Assembly (NCBI GenBank): GCA_007695115.1
Contig: REEK01000087.1
Coordinates: 1-40,178, forward strand
Source of the DNA: Sphaerobacteraceae bacterium
GTDB taxonomy: Bacteria > Chloroflexota > Chloroflexia > Thermomicrobiales > Thermomicrobiaceae
DNA length: 40,178 bases
Reading direction: 5' to 3'
In this document: positions 8,267 to 17,500 of the stretch, one piece after another
How the letters are laid out: the number at the start of each line of letters is the position of its first letter
How positions within the stretch are numbered: position 1 is the stretch's first letter
Notes under the pieces: generated by a model
Database searches by the model: none
The model's input: the letters and a program-made list of their open reading frames with translations, nothing else
Told to the model about the DNA's origin: nothing
Made by a program: the position numbers and the translations under genes

Positions 8267-8402
8267 GAAGTCAACCGTTCCCGGGTAACTGAACCTGACG
8301 ATGTTGCAGATACTCCCTATGGTAACAGCATGGCGGGCCGAGTGTAGCGATCGCTGCCCGGCAAGAGTCTCCGTGCCCGTGTATCATCCCGGGAAACAAC
8401 GA

Positions 8403-8417
8403 ACTGGAGGCTCCAGT
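8403..8417. promoter_or_regulatory. 15-bp palindrome in the kinase/aminotransferase divergent region
   Basis: ACTGGAG and CTCCAGT flank a single central G (8403-8417), a perfect inverted repeat 9 nt upstream of the aminotransferase ribosome site. It could be a regulator's operator or a small leader hairpin. Nothing in the sequence says which protein would bind it. Confidence 0.3.
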
Positions 8418-8446
8418 CTCCATCAAGAGGAGGGAACGTCAGAACC

Positions 8447-9592
8447 GTGGAATCGTTTTATCGACCGTCAGACGGAGTGCAGCGAATCGTCGAAAAGTCC
8501 GAGCGCCCTTCTACACGACCCGGTCCCGAGATCATTTCGCTGGCGACCGGAGACCCGGATTTCGACACACCAGCACACATTCGCCAGGCGCTCCACGATG
8601 CAATCGATTCCGGCTATACGCACTACATCGACGGACGTGGCGATCCAGAGCTACGGGCAGCCATCGCAGCGGAAGCTTCACAACTCACCGAGAAGCCCGT
8701 GACTGACGCCGAGATCTGCATCACACATGGCGGCGCAGGATCACTCTCCTCGGCGATTCTGGGAACGGTAAACCCCGGCGATCGGGTGTTGATTCTGGAG
8801 CCGACCTATTCGTCCTACGCCGATCTGCTCTGGCTCATCGGCGCCGAGCCGGTATTCCTGAAGCAGACCGGGGACTTCCACCTCGATCTCGATCTCATTC
8901 GTGCCGAGGCGCCGAATGCGCGCATGATCATCATCTGTCACCCGAACAACCCGACCGGTGTGGTCTATACCCGGAGCGAGCTGGATGAACTGGTGGAGAT
9001 CGCCCGGGAGCATGATCTGCTGGTGATGTCGGACGAGGCCTACGAGGCGCTGGTGTTCGACGGTGTCGAGTTCGTCTCCACGTTGGCGATCCCTGAGCTG
9101 CGTGATCGTCTCATCTATTGCCAGACGTTCTCCAAGCGCTTCGCAATGACTGGCTGGCGTCTGGGGTACATGATTGCGCCGGCAGAGATCATCCGTCATG
9201 CTTCGACGGTTCATCGCACATTCAACGGCTCCGGGAACGCCGCCGTCCAGCGAGCGGCGCTTGCCGCGCTGACGGTTCCGTCCGATGCGCCGGAGAAGAT
9301 GCGGCAGGAGTACCAGGCCCGTCGGGAAATTGTCGCCGAGCTCATGGCCGGGACACCCGGTGCCGAGATCCGCGAGCCAGACGGATCCTTCTACTATTTC
9401 ATCAAGGTGACTGCGCCAAACGCGCCGGACGATCTGGTCGCCGCCGCGCTGGAGTATGGTGTGGCGATTCGCGCTGGCACTGAATACGGCCCTAGCGGCA
9501 AGGGCTACTTCCGGATTACCTTTGCTACCGATCGTGAGCAGCTCAGCGAGGGCGTTCGGCGACTGCGCCGGATGATCGAATCCTGGGGTTGA
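8447..9592 (+). CDS. PLP-dependent aminotransferase, class I/II (fold type I)
   Basis: The 381-residue protein is a complete aspartate-aminotransferase-superfamily enzyme. The PLP contacts are visible: Asn168 in CHPNNPTG, Asp196 and Tyr199 in MSDEAYEA, and the Schiff-base Lys230 in TFSKRFAMTGWR. The C-terminal substrate-carboxylate Arg lies in GYFRITFA. Substrate specificity cannot be assigned from the sequence. The start chosen is the GTG at 8447, preceded by AGAGGAGGG (8426-8434); no in-frame ATG gives a full N-terminus. It is followed after 55 nt by an IclR regulator with its own promoter-like sequence, which may control this gene or the neighbouring catabolic cluster. It is cytoplasmic. 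Confidence 0.92.
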   Translation: MESFYRPSDGVQRIVEKSERPSTRPGPEIISLATGDPDFDTPAHIRQALHDAIDSGYTHYIDGRGDPELRAAIAAEASQLTEKPVTDAEICITHGGAGSLSSAILGTVNPGDRVLILEPTYSSYADLLWLIGAEPVFLKQTGDFHLDLDLIRAEAPNARMIIICHPNNPTGVVYTRSELDELVEIAREHDLLVMSDEAYEALVFDGVEFVSTLAIPELRDRLIYCQTFSKRFAMTGWRLGYMIAPAEIIRHASTVHRTFNGSGNAAVQRAALAALTVPSDAPEKMRQEYQARREIVAELMAGTPGAEIREPDGSFYYFIKVTAPNAPDDLVAAALEYGVAIRAGTEYGPSGKGYFRITFATDREQLSEGVRRLRRMIESWG

Positions 9593-9610
9593 GCCGTTCG
9601 CAGAGCTTAA

Positions 9611-9639
9611 TTGACATTGCAGGCCCGAAAATCTAGACT
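9611..9639 (+). promoter_or_regulatory. Promoter of the IclR-type regulator
   Basis: A consensus TTGACA (9611-9616) is followed after 17 bp by TAGACT (9634-9639), 4 of 6 matches to the -10 consensus. Predicted transcription would begin near 9646, within a few bases of the GTG at 9648, which raises the possibility of a leaderless mRNA. Confidence 0.55.
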
Positions 9640-9647
9640 CAGCGTGT

Positions 9648-10481
9648 GTGAGCAATGTGAAACAGGTATTCGCGATGCGTGACGACTCTCGTTCTCGACA
9701 TTCAGTTCAGTCAGTTGAACGGGCGTTTGCTGTCCTGCGGTCGTTTACCGCGGAACGGCCGGTGCAGGGTGTCTCGGAAATCGCCTCGGCGCTGGACCTG
9801 AATCGCACCACGGTTCACCGATTGCTCGCCACGCTGGAGAGTTGCGGCGCGGTTCGAAGAGATCCGATCTCTCACCGGTACACGATAAGCGCTGGGGTTC
9901 TGCAGTTCGCCAACGTGTTTCATCAGACCAGCAACGTTCGAGACATCGCCCATCAGGCGATGGTTCGCCTGCGGGACGAGACAGGACAGACCGCCGCCCT
10001 GCATCTGCGTGAGGGGTTCGAGCGGGTGACGATCTCGCAGGTCGAATCCAATCAGGATCTGCGGATGACCTATCGAGACCTTGGCGTTCCGCAGCCGCTG
10101 CATCTGGGAGCCCCCGGCAAGGCGATCCTTGCCCATCTCTGTGAGGATGAAATCGAGGAGTACCTTTCCCGCCGTCATCTGGTGGCCTTTACCGAGAATT
10201 CGATTACCAATCCCGCGTTGATCCGTGCACAGCTGGAAAAGATCGTTCACCGCGGGATCAGCGTGAGTCGGGAAGAGCGACGCCCCGGTGTGGTTTCTGT
10301 GGCGGCGCCGGTCTTCAACGATGCCGGTCAGGTGATCGGGGCGATGAATATCTGCGGCCCGGTACATCGTGTCAGCGAGGAGCAGATCGAGCAGATCATC
10401 CCGCTGGTTCGTGAGGCCGCCCGCGAGACCTCCCGTCGTCTCGGCTGGATCGAGAGTCCTGTGGCAGAGACGGCCGACTAG
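9648..10481 (+). CDS. IclR-family transcriptional regulator
   Basis: This regulator has an N-terminal winged helix-turn-helix (about residues 20-85, with SVERAFAVLRSF, GVSEIASALDLNRTTVHRLL and the wing SHRYTIS). The C-terminal IclR effector-binding domain covers about residues 95-270 (RDIAHQAMVRLRDETGQTAALH, LGAPGKAILAHL, RPGVVSVAAPVF). IclR proteins usually control a nearby catabolic operon in response to a small carboxylate. Candidates here are the aminotransferase just upstream and the hydrolase/aldolase cluster. The start is uncertain. GTG 9648 lies almost at the predicted transcription start, while ATG 9675 has a weak AGG eight bases upstream. The gene ends eight nt before the first copy of a 57-58 bp direct repeat. 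Confidence 0.93.
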   Translation: MSNVKQVFAMRDDSRSRHSVQSVERAFAVLRSFTAERPVQGVSEIASALDLNRTTVHRLLATLESCGAVRRDPISHRYTISAGVLQFANVFHQTSNVRDIAHQAMVRLRDETGQTAALHLREGFERVTISQVESNQDLRMTYRDLGVPQPLHLGAPGKAILAHLCEDEIEEYLSRRHLVAFTENSITNPALIRAQLEKIVHRGISVSREERRPGVVSVAAPVFNDAGQVIGAMNICGPVHRVSEEQIEQIIPLVREAARETSRRLGWIESPVAETAD

Positions 10482-10488
10482 GCGCTTT

Positions 10489-10545
10489 GCTCTCCCCCGC
10501 CCCCTCGTCTTGACGAAACCCGCATTCTGCGCGACAAAAGGCATC
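10489..10545. repeat. 57-58 bp direct repeat, copy A
   Basis: From GCTCTCCCCCGCCCC through to AAAAGGCATC, this segment recurs almost exactly at 11247-11304, which has one extra C in the C-run. It holds the palindrome TCGTC-TT-GACGA (10505-10516). Copy A begins 8 nt after the iclR stop. The two copies bracket a two-gene cassette. On the minus strand both copies read as the same short peptide, which is a consequence of the repeat and not evidence of a gene. Confidence 0.9.
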
Positions 10546-10645
10546 TCCGATTGGCCCACAAAACTCGACGTTTCGCTGAGGTGGCCAGCGAGGACGATCT
10601 TGCGCCTTCTGGCCCCCGGCTAAGCAGGTAGACGTAGAATGTAAA

Positions 10646-10855
10646 ATGTCTGATAAAGATATCGAGAAGCTGATTCGTCAGGTGCGGCGCTCCGAAGGCT
10701 GGAGAGTTGAGCGTGATTCTAAACATTACAAGCTCTTCGCTCCCGACGGAGTAACGATCATCACTGTTTCTGTAACTCCATCCAGTCCCAACGTGATCAA
10801 GAAGGTCCGATCCCAATTGCGTCGTGCTGGACTGGATCTGGAAGGCGCTGACTAA
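10646..10855 (+). CDS. Small HicA-like protein (69 aa), putative toxin of a two-gene cassette
   Basis: The 69-residue protein has the order and length of the HicA dsRBD-like fold. An N-terminal helix (DKDIEKLIRQVRRSEGW) is followed by a strand leading into RDSKHYKLFAP, with His27 at the place of the catalytic HicA histidine. A further strand (TIITVSVTP) and a C-terminal helix (NVIKKVRSQLRRAGLDL) complete it. HicA toxins are mRNA interferases, but here the usual GSH is SKH, and a nuclease role is only inferred. The ATG has no good ribosome site; TAGAAT (10635-10640) lies five bases upstream, so the mRNA could be leaderless. The stop overlaps the next start (TAATG). The whole pair lies between the two direct-repeat copies. 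Confidence 0.62.
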   Translation: MSDKDIEKLIRQVRRSEGWRVERDSKHYKLFAPDGVTIITVSVTPSSPNVIKKVRSQLRRAGLDLEGAD

Positions 10856-11175
10856 TGTGGAACCTGGAAGTAACTGTAACCATAGCGTCGGCCCGGGATC
10901 TTGATCATCTCGGCTCATATGCCGGGGAACTGCTTGATGAGTTGGAACTCATTGCCGGTAATGCTGCACCGGTCGTGACCGGCCACTATACGGAGCCGAT
11001 CTCAACACTCGTCGTCAATATCGATATCGCAACTGAAGACCCCACCATTGCGGTTTCCGAGGCTCTTCAACTGATCAAGCAAGCCGCTGAACGTGCGAAC
11101 GTGCCGCTTGGCAGTGAGAGAACGATTTCTCTGAGCGTCCTTGACGATCTCCCAAACACTCCACTGCATGTGTAG
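10855..11175 (+). CDS. Unrecognised 106-aa partner of the HicA-like protein, putative antitoxin
   Basis: I do not recognise this family. The sequence suggests a compact alpha/beta protein: a strand (LEVTVTIA), a helix (DLDHLGSYAGELLDELELI), two strands (VVTGHYT and TLVVNIDIA), a long helix (IAVSEALQLIKQAAERANV) and a last strand (TISLSVL). The order is strand-helix-strand-strand-helix-strand, a ferredoxin-like arrangement. It is acidic, with no helix-turn-helix visible. It does not look like the canonical HicB encoded at 18137. Its ATG overlaps the stop of the HicA-like gene as TAATG, a coupling typical of toxin-antitoxin pairs. An antitoxin role is therefore plausible but rests on context alone. 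Confidence 0.5.
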   Translation: MWNLEVTVTIASARDLDHLGSYAGELLDELELIAGNAAPVVTGHYTEPISTLVVNIDIATEDPTIAVSEALQLIKQAAERANVPLGSERTISLSVLDDLPNTPLHV

Positions 11176-11246
11176 GTCTGGCCGGTATGCAGTATCCAGT
11201 GTTCGACCTCATGGCTTGCACCGGAAAGAGCGACAGTCTGCTGAAG

Positions 11247-11304
11247 GCTCTCCCCCCGCCCCCTCGTCTTGACGAAACCCGCATTCTGCGCGACAAAAGG
11301 CATC
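11247..11304. repeat. 57-58 bp direct repeat, copy B
   Basis: This is the second copy of the repeat at 10489-10545, in the same orientation, with six Cs in the run where copy A has five. It ends 12 nt before the ribosome-site region of the first BNR gene. It therefore sits exactly between the HicA-like cassette and that gene. Confidence 0.9.
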
Positions 11305-11329
11305 GATGGATTGTTTGAGAGGAGCATCG

Positions 11330-14300
11330 ATGTCTACATCAAATGACGAACGCATCTCACTCGATGATGCGCTGCTGGAGCGGCTCGACTGGCGACTGAT
11401 TGGCCCGCATCGTGGTGGCCGTGTCGTGGCCGTTGCCGGACACCCGACCGAAACCGGGACGTTTTACTTCGGTGCCTGTGCCGGTGGTGTCTGGAAAACC
11501 ACCGACGGCGGGAACACCTGGGAGAACATCTCCGACGGTTTCTTCAACACCGCGGCGGTCGGCGCGCTGGCCGTTTCCCAGTCCGATCCGAATGTAATCT
11601 ACGTCGGCACTGGCGAGACCTCGATCCGGGGGAACGTTTCCCACGGCGATGGTGTCTACAAATCGACCGATGCCGGCCGGACCTGGACGCACTGTGGCCT
11701 GAACGACACCCACGCGATCGGCCGGATGCGGATTCACCCGACGAACCCGGACGTCGTCTACGTTGCGGCACTCGGTCACGTCTGGGGACCGAACTCGGAA
11801 CGCGGGATCTTCCGATCCATTGATGGTGGAGAGACCTGGGAGCACGTTCTCTTCCAGAGTGAGGACGCCGGGGCGTTCGATCTCTCGATGGATACCAGCA
11901 ACCCACGACTGCTCTATGCCACTACCTGGCAAGCTCGGCGCTATCCGTACAGAATGACCTCCGGTGGCCCGGGAAGCGGAATCTTCCGATCGCGTGATGG
12001 TGGAGATACCTGGGACGAGATCTCCCGGAACAAGGGTCTGCCCGAAGGAACCCTCGGCAAGATCGGTATCGCTGCATCGCCAGCGAAACCGGGTCGAGTC
12101 TGGGCGCTGGTAGAAGCGACTGACGGCGCGATGTTCCGGTCAGATGACTACGGAGAGACCTGGCAGCGACTCAGCGAGAGCGCCGATCTCCGACGCCGTG
12201 CCTGGTACTACACCCATGTCTACGCCGATCCGGTCGATCCCGATACGGTCTGGGTGCTGAATCTCCGGAACTGGAAATCGATTGACGGCGGCAACACATT
12301 CTCGATGGTGCCGACCCCGCACGGCGACAATCACGCCATCTGGATCGATCCGAACGACACGAACCGCCTGATTCACGGCAACGATGGTGGCGCCTGTGTC
12401 TCCTACAACGGGGGGCTTTCCTGGTCGACCCTTCTGAATCAGCCAACCGCGCAGTTCTACCACGTGACTGCAGACAACCAGCATCCCTATCGGGTCTACG
12501 GATCGCAGCAGGACAACACCGCGATGTCGGTGCCCAGCGAGTCGGCCCGTGGCGCAGTCATCCCGCTGGAATGGTTCGAGCCGGGTGGTGGTGAGAGTGG
12601 CTACATCGCGGTTCGCCCGGACAATCCGGATGTGATGTATGCCGGTGCGATCGGCAGTGGTCCCGGCAATGGCCGTATGACACGCTTCGACCGCTCGACC
12701 GGGCAGACCCAGCTGATTCACGTCTGGCCGGAGGTGACCGGCATGGGTGTCGGTGCGCAGGACCTGAAATACCGGTTCCAGTGGACCTTCCCCATTGAGC
12801 TGTCGCCACACAACCCGGACGTGCTTTATGTCACGTCAAACGTCGTGCATCGCTCGACCGATGAGGGCATGTCCTGGGAAGATATTTCTCCGGACCTCTC
12901 CCGCGCCGAGCCACACATGCTGGAGCCGTCCGGTGGAGAGATCACCTGGGATAACACCGGTGCCGAGGCCTACGGCACGATCTTCGCATTCCGGGAGTCG
13001 CCGCACACGAAGGGGCTGCTCTGGGCCGGGACCGATGATGGCCTGGTCCACGTTTCCCATGACAACGGCGAAAACTGGGAGAACATCACCCCGGCCGATC
13101 TGCCGGACTGGGCGCTGATCAGCATTCTGGAGCCAAGTCCCCACGATGCCGGGACCGTCTACGTAGCCGCAACGCGATACAAGATGGACGATTTTGCCCC
13201 GTATCTCTACAAGACATCCGACTACGGCAAATCGTGGACGAAGATCGTTAACGGTATCCCGGAGGACGATTTCACCCGCACGATCCGCGAGGACGTGAAG
13301 CGCAAGGGTCTGCTCTTTGCCGGAACCGAGTCCGGTATCTATGTCTCCTACGATGATGGCGTCAACTGGCGGCGGATGGGCGGAAACCTGCCAGTGGTGC
13401 CAATTCACGACCTGATCATCAAGGACGATGACATGGTGGTGGCGACGCACGGCCGATCGTTCTGGATTCTGGACGACATCCAGCCATTGCGCGAGATGAC
13501 GGACCAGATCCGGAGCAAATCGATCCATCTGTTCGAGCCACCGGCGGTCAGTCGCTTCAAATACTACGGTCGCTGGGGTGACGATGGCCGACCGGCGGTC
13601 AGCTATGGTCGATTCGGCGGCTGGGTCAACGCTCATCGACAGACCACCGACACCTATGGCCAGCCAACCCAGGAGTTCTTCGATGCTGGCAAGAACCCGT
13701 CGGGCGGTGTGCCGTTCCACTACTACCTTGCAGCGGCTCCTGAGGGCGATGTCACGATCGAGGTGCTCGGCAAGGGCGGCGACGTTATCCGGTCGTTCTC
13801 CAGTGCCGACGAGAAAGCCAACGGTCGGAAGGTCACGAAGATCGTCGGGATGAACCGGTTTATCTGGGATATGCGCTATCCGGGAGCGAAATCGGTCGAG
13901 GGCCACAACATGCAGAGTGACTCACTGGCCGGCCCGATCGCGATGCCGGGCGAGTATCAGGTACGGGTGACGGTTGGCGACCACTCCGAGACCCAGGCGA
14001 TCACGATCCATAAGGATCAGCGGATTTCCGCCAGTGACGACGATTTGCAGGCGCAGTTCGATCTGCTGGCGCAGGTTCGGGACAAGCTCTCGGAGACCCA
14101 CGAGGCCGTTCTGCAGACCCGTTCGCTACGAGATCAGATCACTGGCTGGAAAGATCGGGCAGACAACCTGCGGATCACTGGCGCGGCCGATGAATTGACG
14201 AAGAAGCTGACCGAGATCGAAGAAGTGCTGATTCAGCCGAAGGCGTCGAGCTCGCTCGGCTATCCGGGTGGACTGAACGACAAGCTCGGAGCCCTGCCAC

Positions 14301-14473
14301 TCCTCATCGGGCACTCCGATACTCGCCCAACGAAGCAGCAGTATCAGGTGTTCGAGAAGCTCAGCGGTGAAGTCGATGCGCAGCTTGGGAAGCTGAACGC
14401 GCTGATGGAACAGGACGTGCCGCAATTTCAGAAGGCACTGGAAGAAGCCGGTGTCCCGGCAGTGAAGGTATAG
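11330..14473 (+). CDS. Giant BNR/Asp-box (VPS10/sialidase-like) beta-propeller protein, copy 1 (1047 aa)
   Basis: The first 700 or so residues are packed with Asp-box repeats of the form S-x-D-x-G-x-T-W (STDAGRTW, SIDGGETW, SRDGGDTW, SDDYGETW, STDEGMSW, SHDNGENW, TSDYGKSW, SYDDGVNW). This indicates one or two sortilin/VPS10-like beta-propellers. The segment HGRSFWILDDIQPL closes the propeller. After it come an Ig-like region (GVPFHYYL... to about residue 880) and a helical C-terminal region of about 150 residues. Such proteins are often annotated as glycosyl hydrolases, but I see no sialidase catalytic set. No signal peptide or membrane anchor is visible at the N-terminus. The start at 11330 has GAGAGGAGC upstream; an ATG at 11306 lies at the repeat edge. 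A close paralogue follows. Confidence 0.86.
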   Translation: MSTSNDERISLDDALLERLDWRLIGPHRGGRVVAVAGHPTETGTFYFGACAGGVWKTTDGGNTWENISDGFFNTAAVGALAVSQSDPNVIYVGTGETSIRGNVSHGDGVYKSTDAGRTWTHCGLNDTHAIGRMRIHPTNPDVVYVAALGHVWGPNSERGIFRSIDGGETWEHVLFQSEDAGAFDLSMDTSNPRLLYATTWQARRYPYRMTSGGPGSGIFRSRDGGDTWDEISRNKGLPEGTLGKIGIAASPAKPGRVWALVEATDGAMFRSDDYGETWQRLSESADLRRRAWYYTHVYADPVDPDTVWVLNLRNWKSIDGGNTFSMVPTPHGDNHAIWIDPNDTNRLIHGNDGGACVSYNGGLSWSTLLNQPTAQFYHVTADNQHPYRVYGSQQDNTAMSVPSESARGAVIPLEWFEPGGGESGYIAVRPDNPDVMYAGAIGSGPGNGRMTRFDRSTGQTQLIHVWPEVTGMGVGAQDLKYRFQWTFPIELSPHNPDVLYVTSNVVHRSTDEGMSWEDISPDLSRAEPHMLEPSGGEITWDNTGAEAYGTIFAFRESPHTKGLLWAGTDDGLVHVSHDNGENWENITPADLPDWALISILEPSPHDAGTVYVAATRYKMDDFAPYLYKTSDYGKSWTKIVNGIPEDDFTRTIREDVKRKGLLFAGTESGIYVSYDDGVNWRRMGGNLPVVPIHDLIIKDDDMVVATHGRSFWILDDIQPLREMTDQIRSKSIHLFEPPAVSRFKYYGRWGDDGRPAVSYGRFGGWVNAHRQTTDTYGQPTQEFFDAGKNPSGGVPFHYYLAAAPEGDVTIEVLGKGGDVIRSFSSADEKANGRKVTKIVGMNRFIWDMRYPGAKSVEGHNMQSDSLAGPIAMPGEYQVRVTVGDHSETQAITIHKDQRISASDDDLQAQFDLLAQVRDKLSETHEAVLQTRSLRDQITGWKDRADNLRITGAADELTKKLTEIEEVLIQPKASSSLGYPGGLNDKLGALPLLIGHSDTRPTKQQYQVFEKLSGEVDAQLGKLNALMEQDVPQFQKALEEAGVPAVKV

Positions 14474-14483
14474 AGAGTTGATG

Positions 14484-14539
14484 GCCCTCATCCCCTGACC
14501 CCTTCTCCCAAAGTTGGGAGAGGGGCCGGGGGTGAGGGC
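14484..14539. repeat. Long hairpin repeat element, copy 1
   Basis: An imperfect inverted repeat of about 56 nt runs from GCCCTCA (14484) to TGAGGGC (14539), with core TTCTCCCA-AAGT-TGGGAGAG. It begins 10 nt after the stop of the first BNR gene. The same core recurs at 17793 and 20601. No T-run follows, so it may serve as an mRNA 3'-end stabiliser rather than a classical terminator. Confidence 0.75.
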
Positions 14540-14586
14540 TGATACCCACGACGACGAACAAGATGTACAACAGGAAGGGAACCTGA

Positions 14587-17500
14587 ATGTCCAACCCGAA
14601 AGATACGGTACTGAGTAATCTCAAATGGAGGCCGATCGGGCCATTCCGTGGCGGACGTGTTGTCGCGGTGGCTGGCGATCCGGTCAACGATCAGGTCTTC
14701 TACTTCGGCTCCACCGGTGGTGGTGTCTGGAAGACCGAAGACGGCGGCGAATACTGGCGCTGTGTATCACACGGCTACTTCAAGCGAGCCTCCGTCGGTG
14801 CGCTGCAGGTGGCGCCGTCTGATCCAAACGTCATCTATGCCGGTATGGGCGAATCGACGATTCGAGGCAACGTCACCCACGGTGATGGTGTCTACAAATC
14901 GACCGACGCCGGCAAGACCTGGCACCATCTGGGTCTGACCGAAACCCGCAACATCTCCGAGATCGCCATTCATCCGGATAACCCGGATGTGGTCTACGTT
15001 GCGGCGCTGGGCCATGCGTTCGGCAAGAACAACGAGCGCGGCGTCTATCGCACCACCAACGGTGGCTGGACCTGGGAACAGGTTCTCTTCAAGAGCAACA
15101 AAGCCGGTGCCATCGACATCTCGATGGATCCGAACAACCCGCGTATTCTCTATGCCTCGATCTGGGAGGCATATCGCAGCCCCCACAGCATGAGCTCGGG
15201 TGGCGAGGATTCCGGTATCTACAAGTCGACCAACGGTGGCGACACCTGGATCGAAATTACCCGGAAGAATGGCCTGCCGAAGGGAATCCTCGGCAAGGTT
15301 GGCCTGGCAGTCTCTCCAGCGCAGAGTGATCGCGTCTGGGCAATCGTCGAGGCTGAAGATGGCGCGGTTTTCCGCTCCGATGATGGCGGAGACAACTGGA
15401 TTCGCCTGAGTGAAGACCGCAACCTGCGCCAGCGTGCCTGGTACTACCATCACATCATTGCTGATCCACAGGATCCGGAGACGGTCTACGTGCTCAACGT
15501 GGAGATGTGGAAGTCCACTGATGGTGGCAAGAACTTCGGCAAGATGTCGACGCCGCATCCGGACAACCACGATCTCTGGATCGATCCGAAGAACCCGCAG
15601 CGCATGGTTCAGGGCAACGACGGCGGCGGTACCGTGTCCTTCAACGGAGGCGCCTCGTGGTCGACGGTTTACAATCAGATGACGATGGAGTTCTACCACG
15701 TCACCACGGACAACCGGTTCCCGTACCGCGTCTATGGTGCCCAGCAGGACAACTCCACGCTGAGCACGGTGAGTCGCTCCAACTATGCCGCGATCACCAG
15801 CCGTGAGACGGTTGATGTCGGTGGTGGCGAGAGCGGATATATCGCGGTTCGGCCGGACAATCCGGACATCATTTTCGCTGGTAGCTATGGCGGGCTGATC
15901 ACCCGGTACGACATGAAGACCGGGCAGGCCAAGCCGATCAACGTCTGGCCGGAAGTCACGCTCGGCTGGCCGGCGAAGGACATGAAGTACCGCTTCCAGT
16001 GGACCTTCCCGATCGTCATCTCCCCGCATGATCCGGACACCCTCTTCGTGGGTGGCAATCATGTCTTCAAGTCGACCGACGAGGGGCAGTCATGGGAAGC
16101 GATCAGTGATGATCTCACCCGGGCCGAGCCACACACGCTGGAGGCATCCGGCGGGCCGATCACCAAGGACAGCACCGGCGCCGAGACCTACGCGACGGTC
16201 TTCTCCTTCGCTGAATCGCCGCTGAAGAAGGACCTCTACTGGGTCGGCACCGATGACGGACTGATTCACATCACCCGTAACGGTGGCAAGAAGTGGGAGA
16301 ACATCACCCCACCAGATTTGCCGGAGTTCTCGCTGATCAGCATCATCGAGGCCTCGCCACACGATGAGAAGACCGCCTACGTAGCGGCCACCCGGTACAA
16401 GTCGGACGATTTTGCGCCGTACCTGTACAAGACCAGCGACTACGGCAAGAACTGGACGCGCATCACCAACGGAATTGAGCCGGACCACTTCACCCGTGTT
16501 ATCCGCGAGGATCCGGCGAAGAAGGGTCTGCTCTACGCCGGAACCGAGGTCGGCATCTACGTTTCCTTCGATGATGGAGCCAACTGGGAACGCATGACCG
16601 GTAACCTGCCGGTAGTGCCGATTCACGACTTCGTGATCAAGGACGACGATCTGGTGGTTGGCACGCACGGTCGCTCGTTCTGGATTCTGGACGATCTGAC
16701 CGGTGTCCGTGAACTGGCGAATCTCGCCGAGGACACGAAATCGCATCTCTTCGACCTGCGTGATCCGGTTCGCTTCCGGACATCACGGAGTTTCGGACTC
16801 GATGCGCCGGGCAGCAAGAACTTCCACCGCATCGCTGGCGAGATGGCTACCTACGTCACCGAGACCAACGCCGAGGGAGAGCCGGAGACGATTCTCCTCG
16901 ACGCCGGTGAGAACCCGCCCGATGGTGTGCAGTTCAACTACTACCTGAAGGACAAGCCTGAGGGACAGATCAACCTGCAGATTCTGGACGGTAATGGCAA
17001 CGAGGTTCGCCGATTCGTCAGCAAGGATGAAGACGCGAAGGAAGAGCCACCGGTTCAGGGTGAGTTCCGTGACCCGAACATCCCGAAGAAGGCGGGCGTC
17101 AACCGCTTCGTCTGGGACATGCGTCACAAGGGTGCTTCCGACCTGCCGCATGATGCCTCGATGGGCATGATGCGCGGGGCGATGGCTGGACCGCTCGCGG
17201 TTCCCGGCAAGTACAAGGTCAAGCTGTCAGTCGGTGATCAGGAGCACACCCGTGAGTTCGAGCTTCTGCCCGATCCGCGAGTCGATGTCCCCCAGAAGGA
17301 GCTTGAAGAGCAACTCGACCTCTCGCTCAAGGTTCGCGACAAGCTCACCGAGACGCATGAGGCGATCAAGCGGGCTCGTCGAGTACGTGCCCAGATCGAT
17401 ACCTGGACCGAGCGGTTCAAGGATCGCAAGGGTGGCGACCAGATCGTCGAGGCTGGCGAGAAGATGAAGGAACGCGTCAGCGAGGTCGAAGGTGTCCTGA

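Noticed and set aside
10482-10560. Repeated minus-strand peptide reading MPFVAQNAGFVKTRGRG at both repeat copies
   Set aside because: The shared peptide simply reflects the direct repeat; the frames diverge outside the repeat and have no ribosome sites.
14767-16062. Long minus-strand open frame inside the second BNR gene
   Set aside because: It is an antisense shadow; a similar shadow appears in the first BNR gene because the two are paralogues. No start site supports it.
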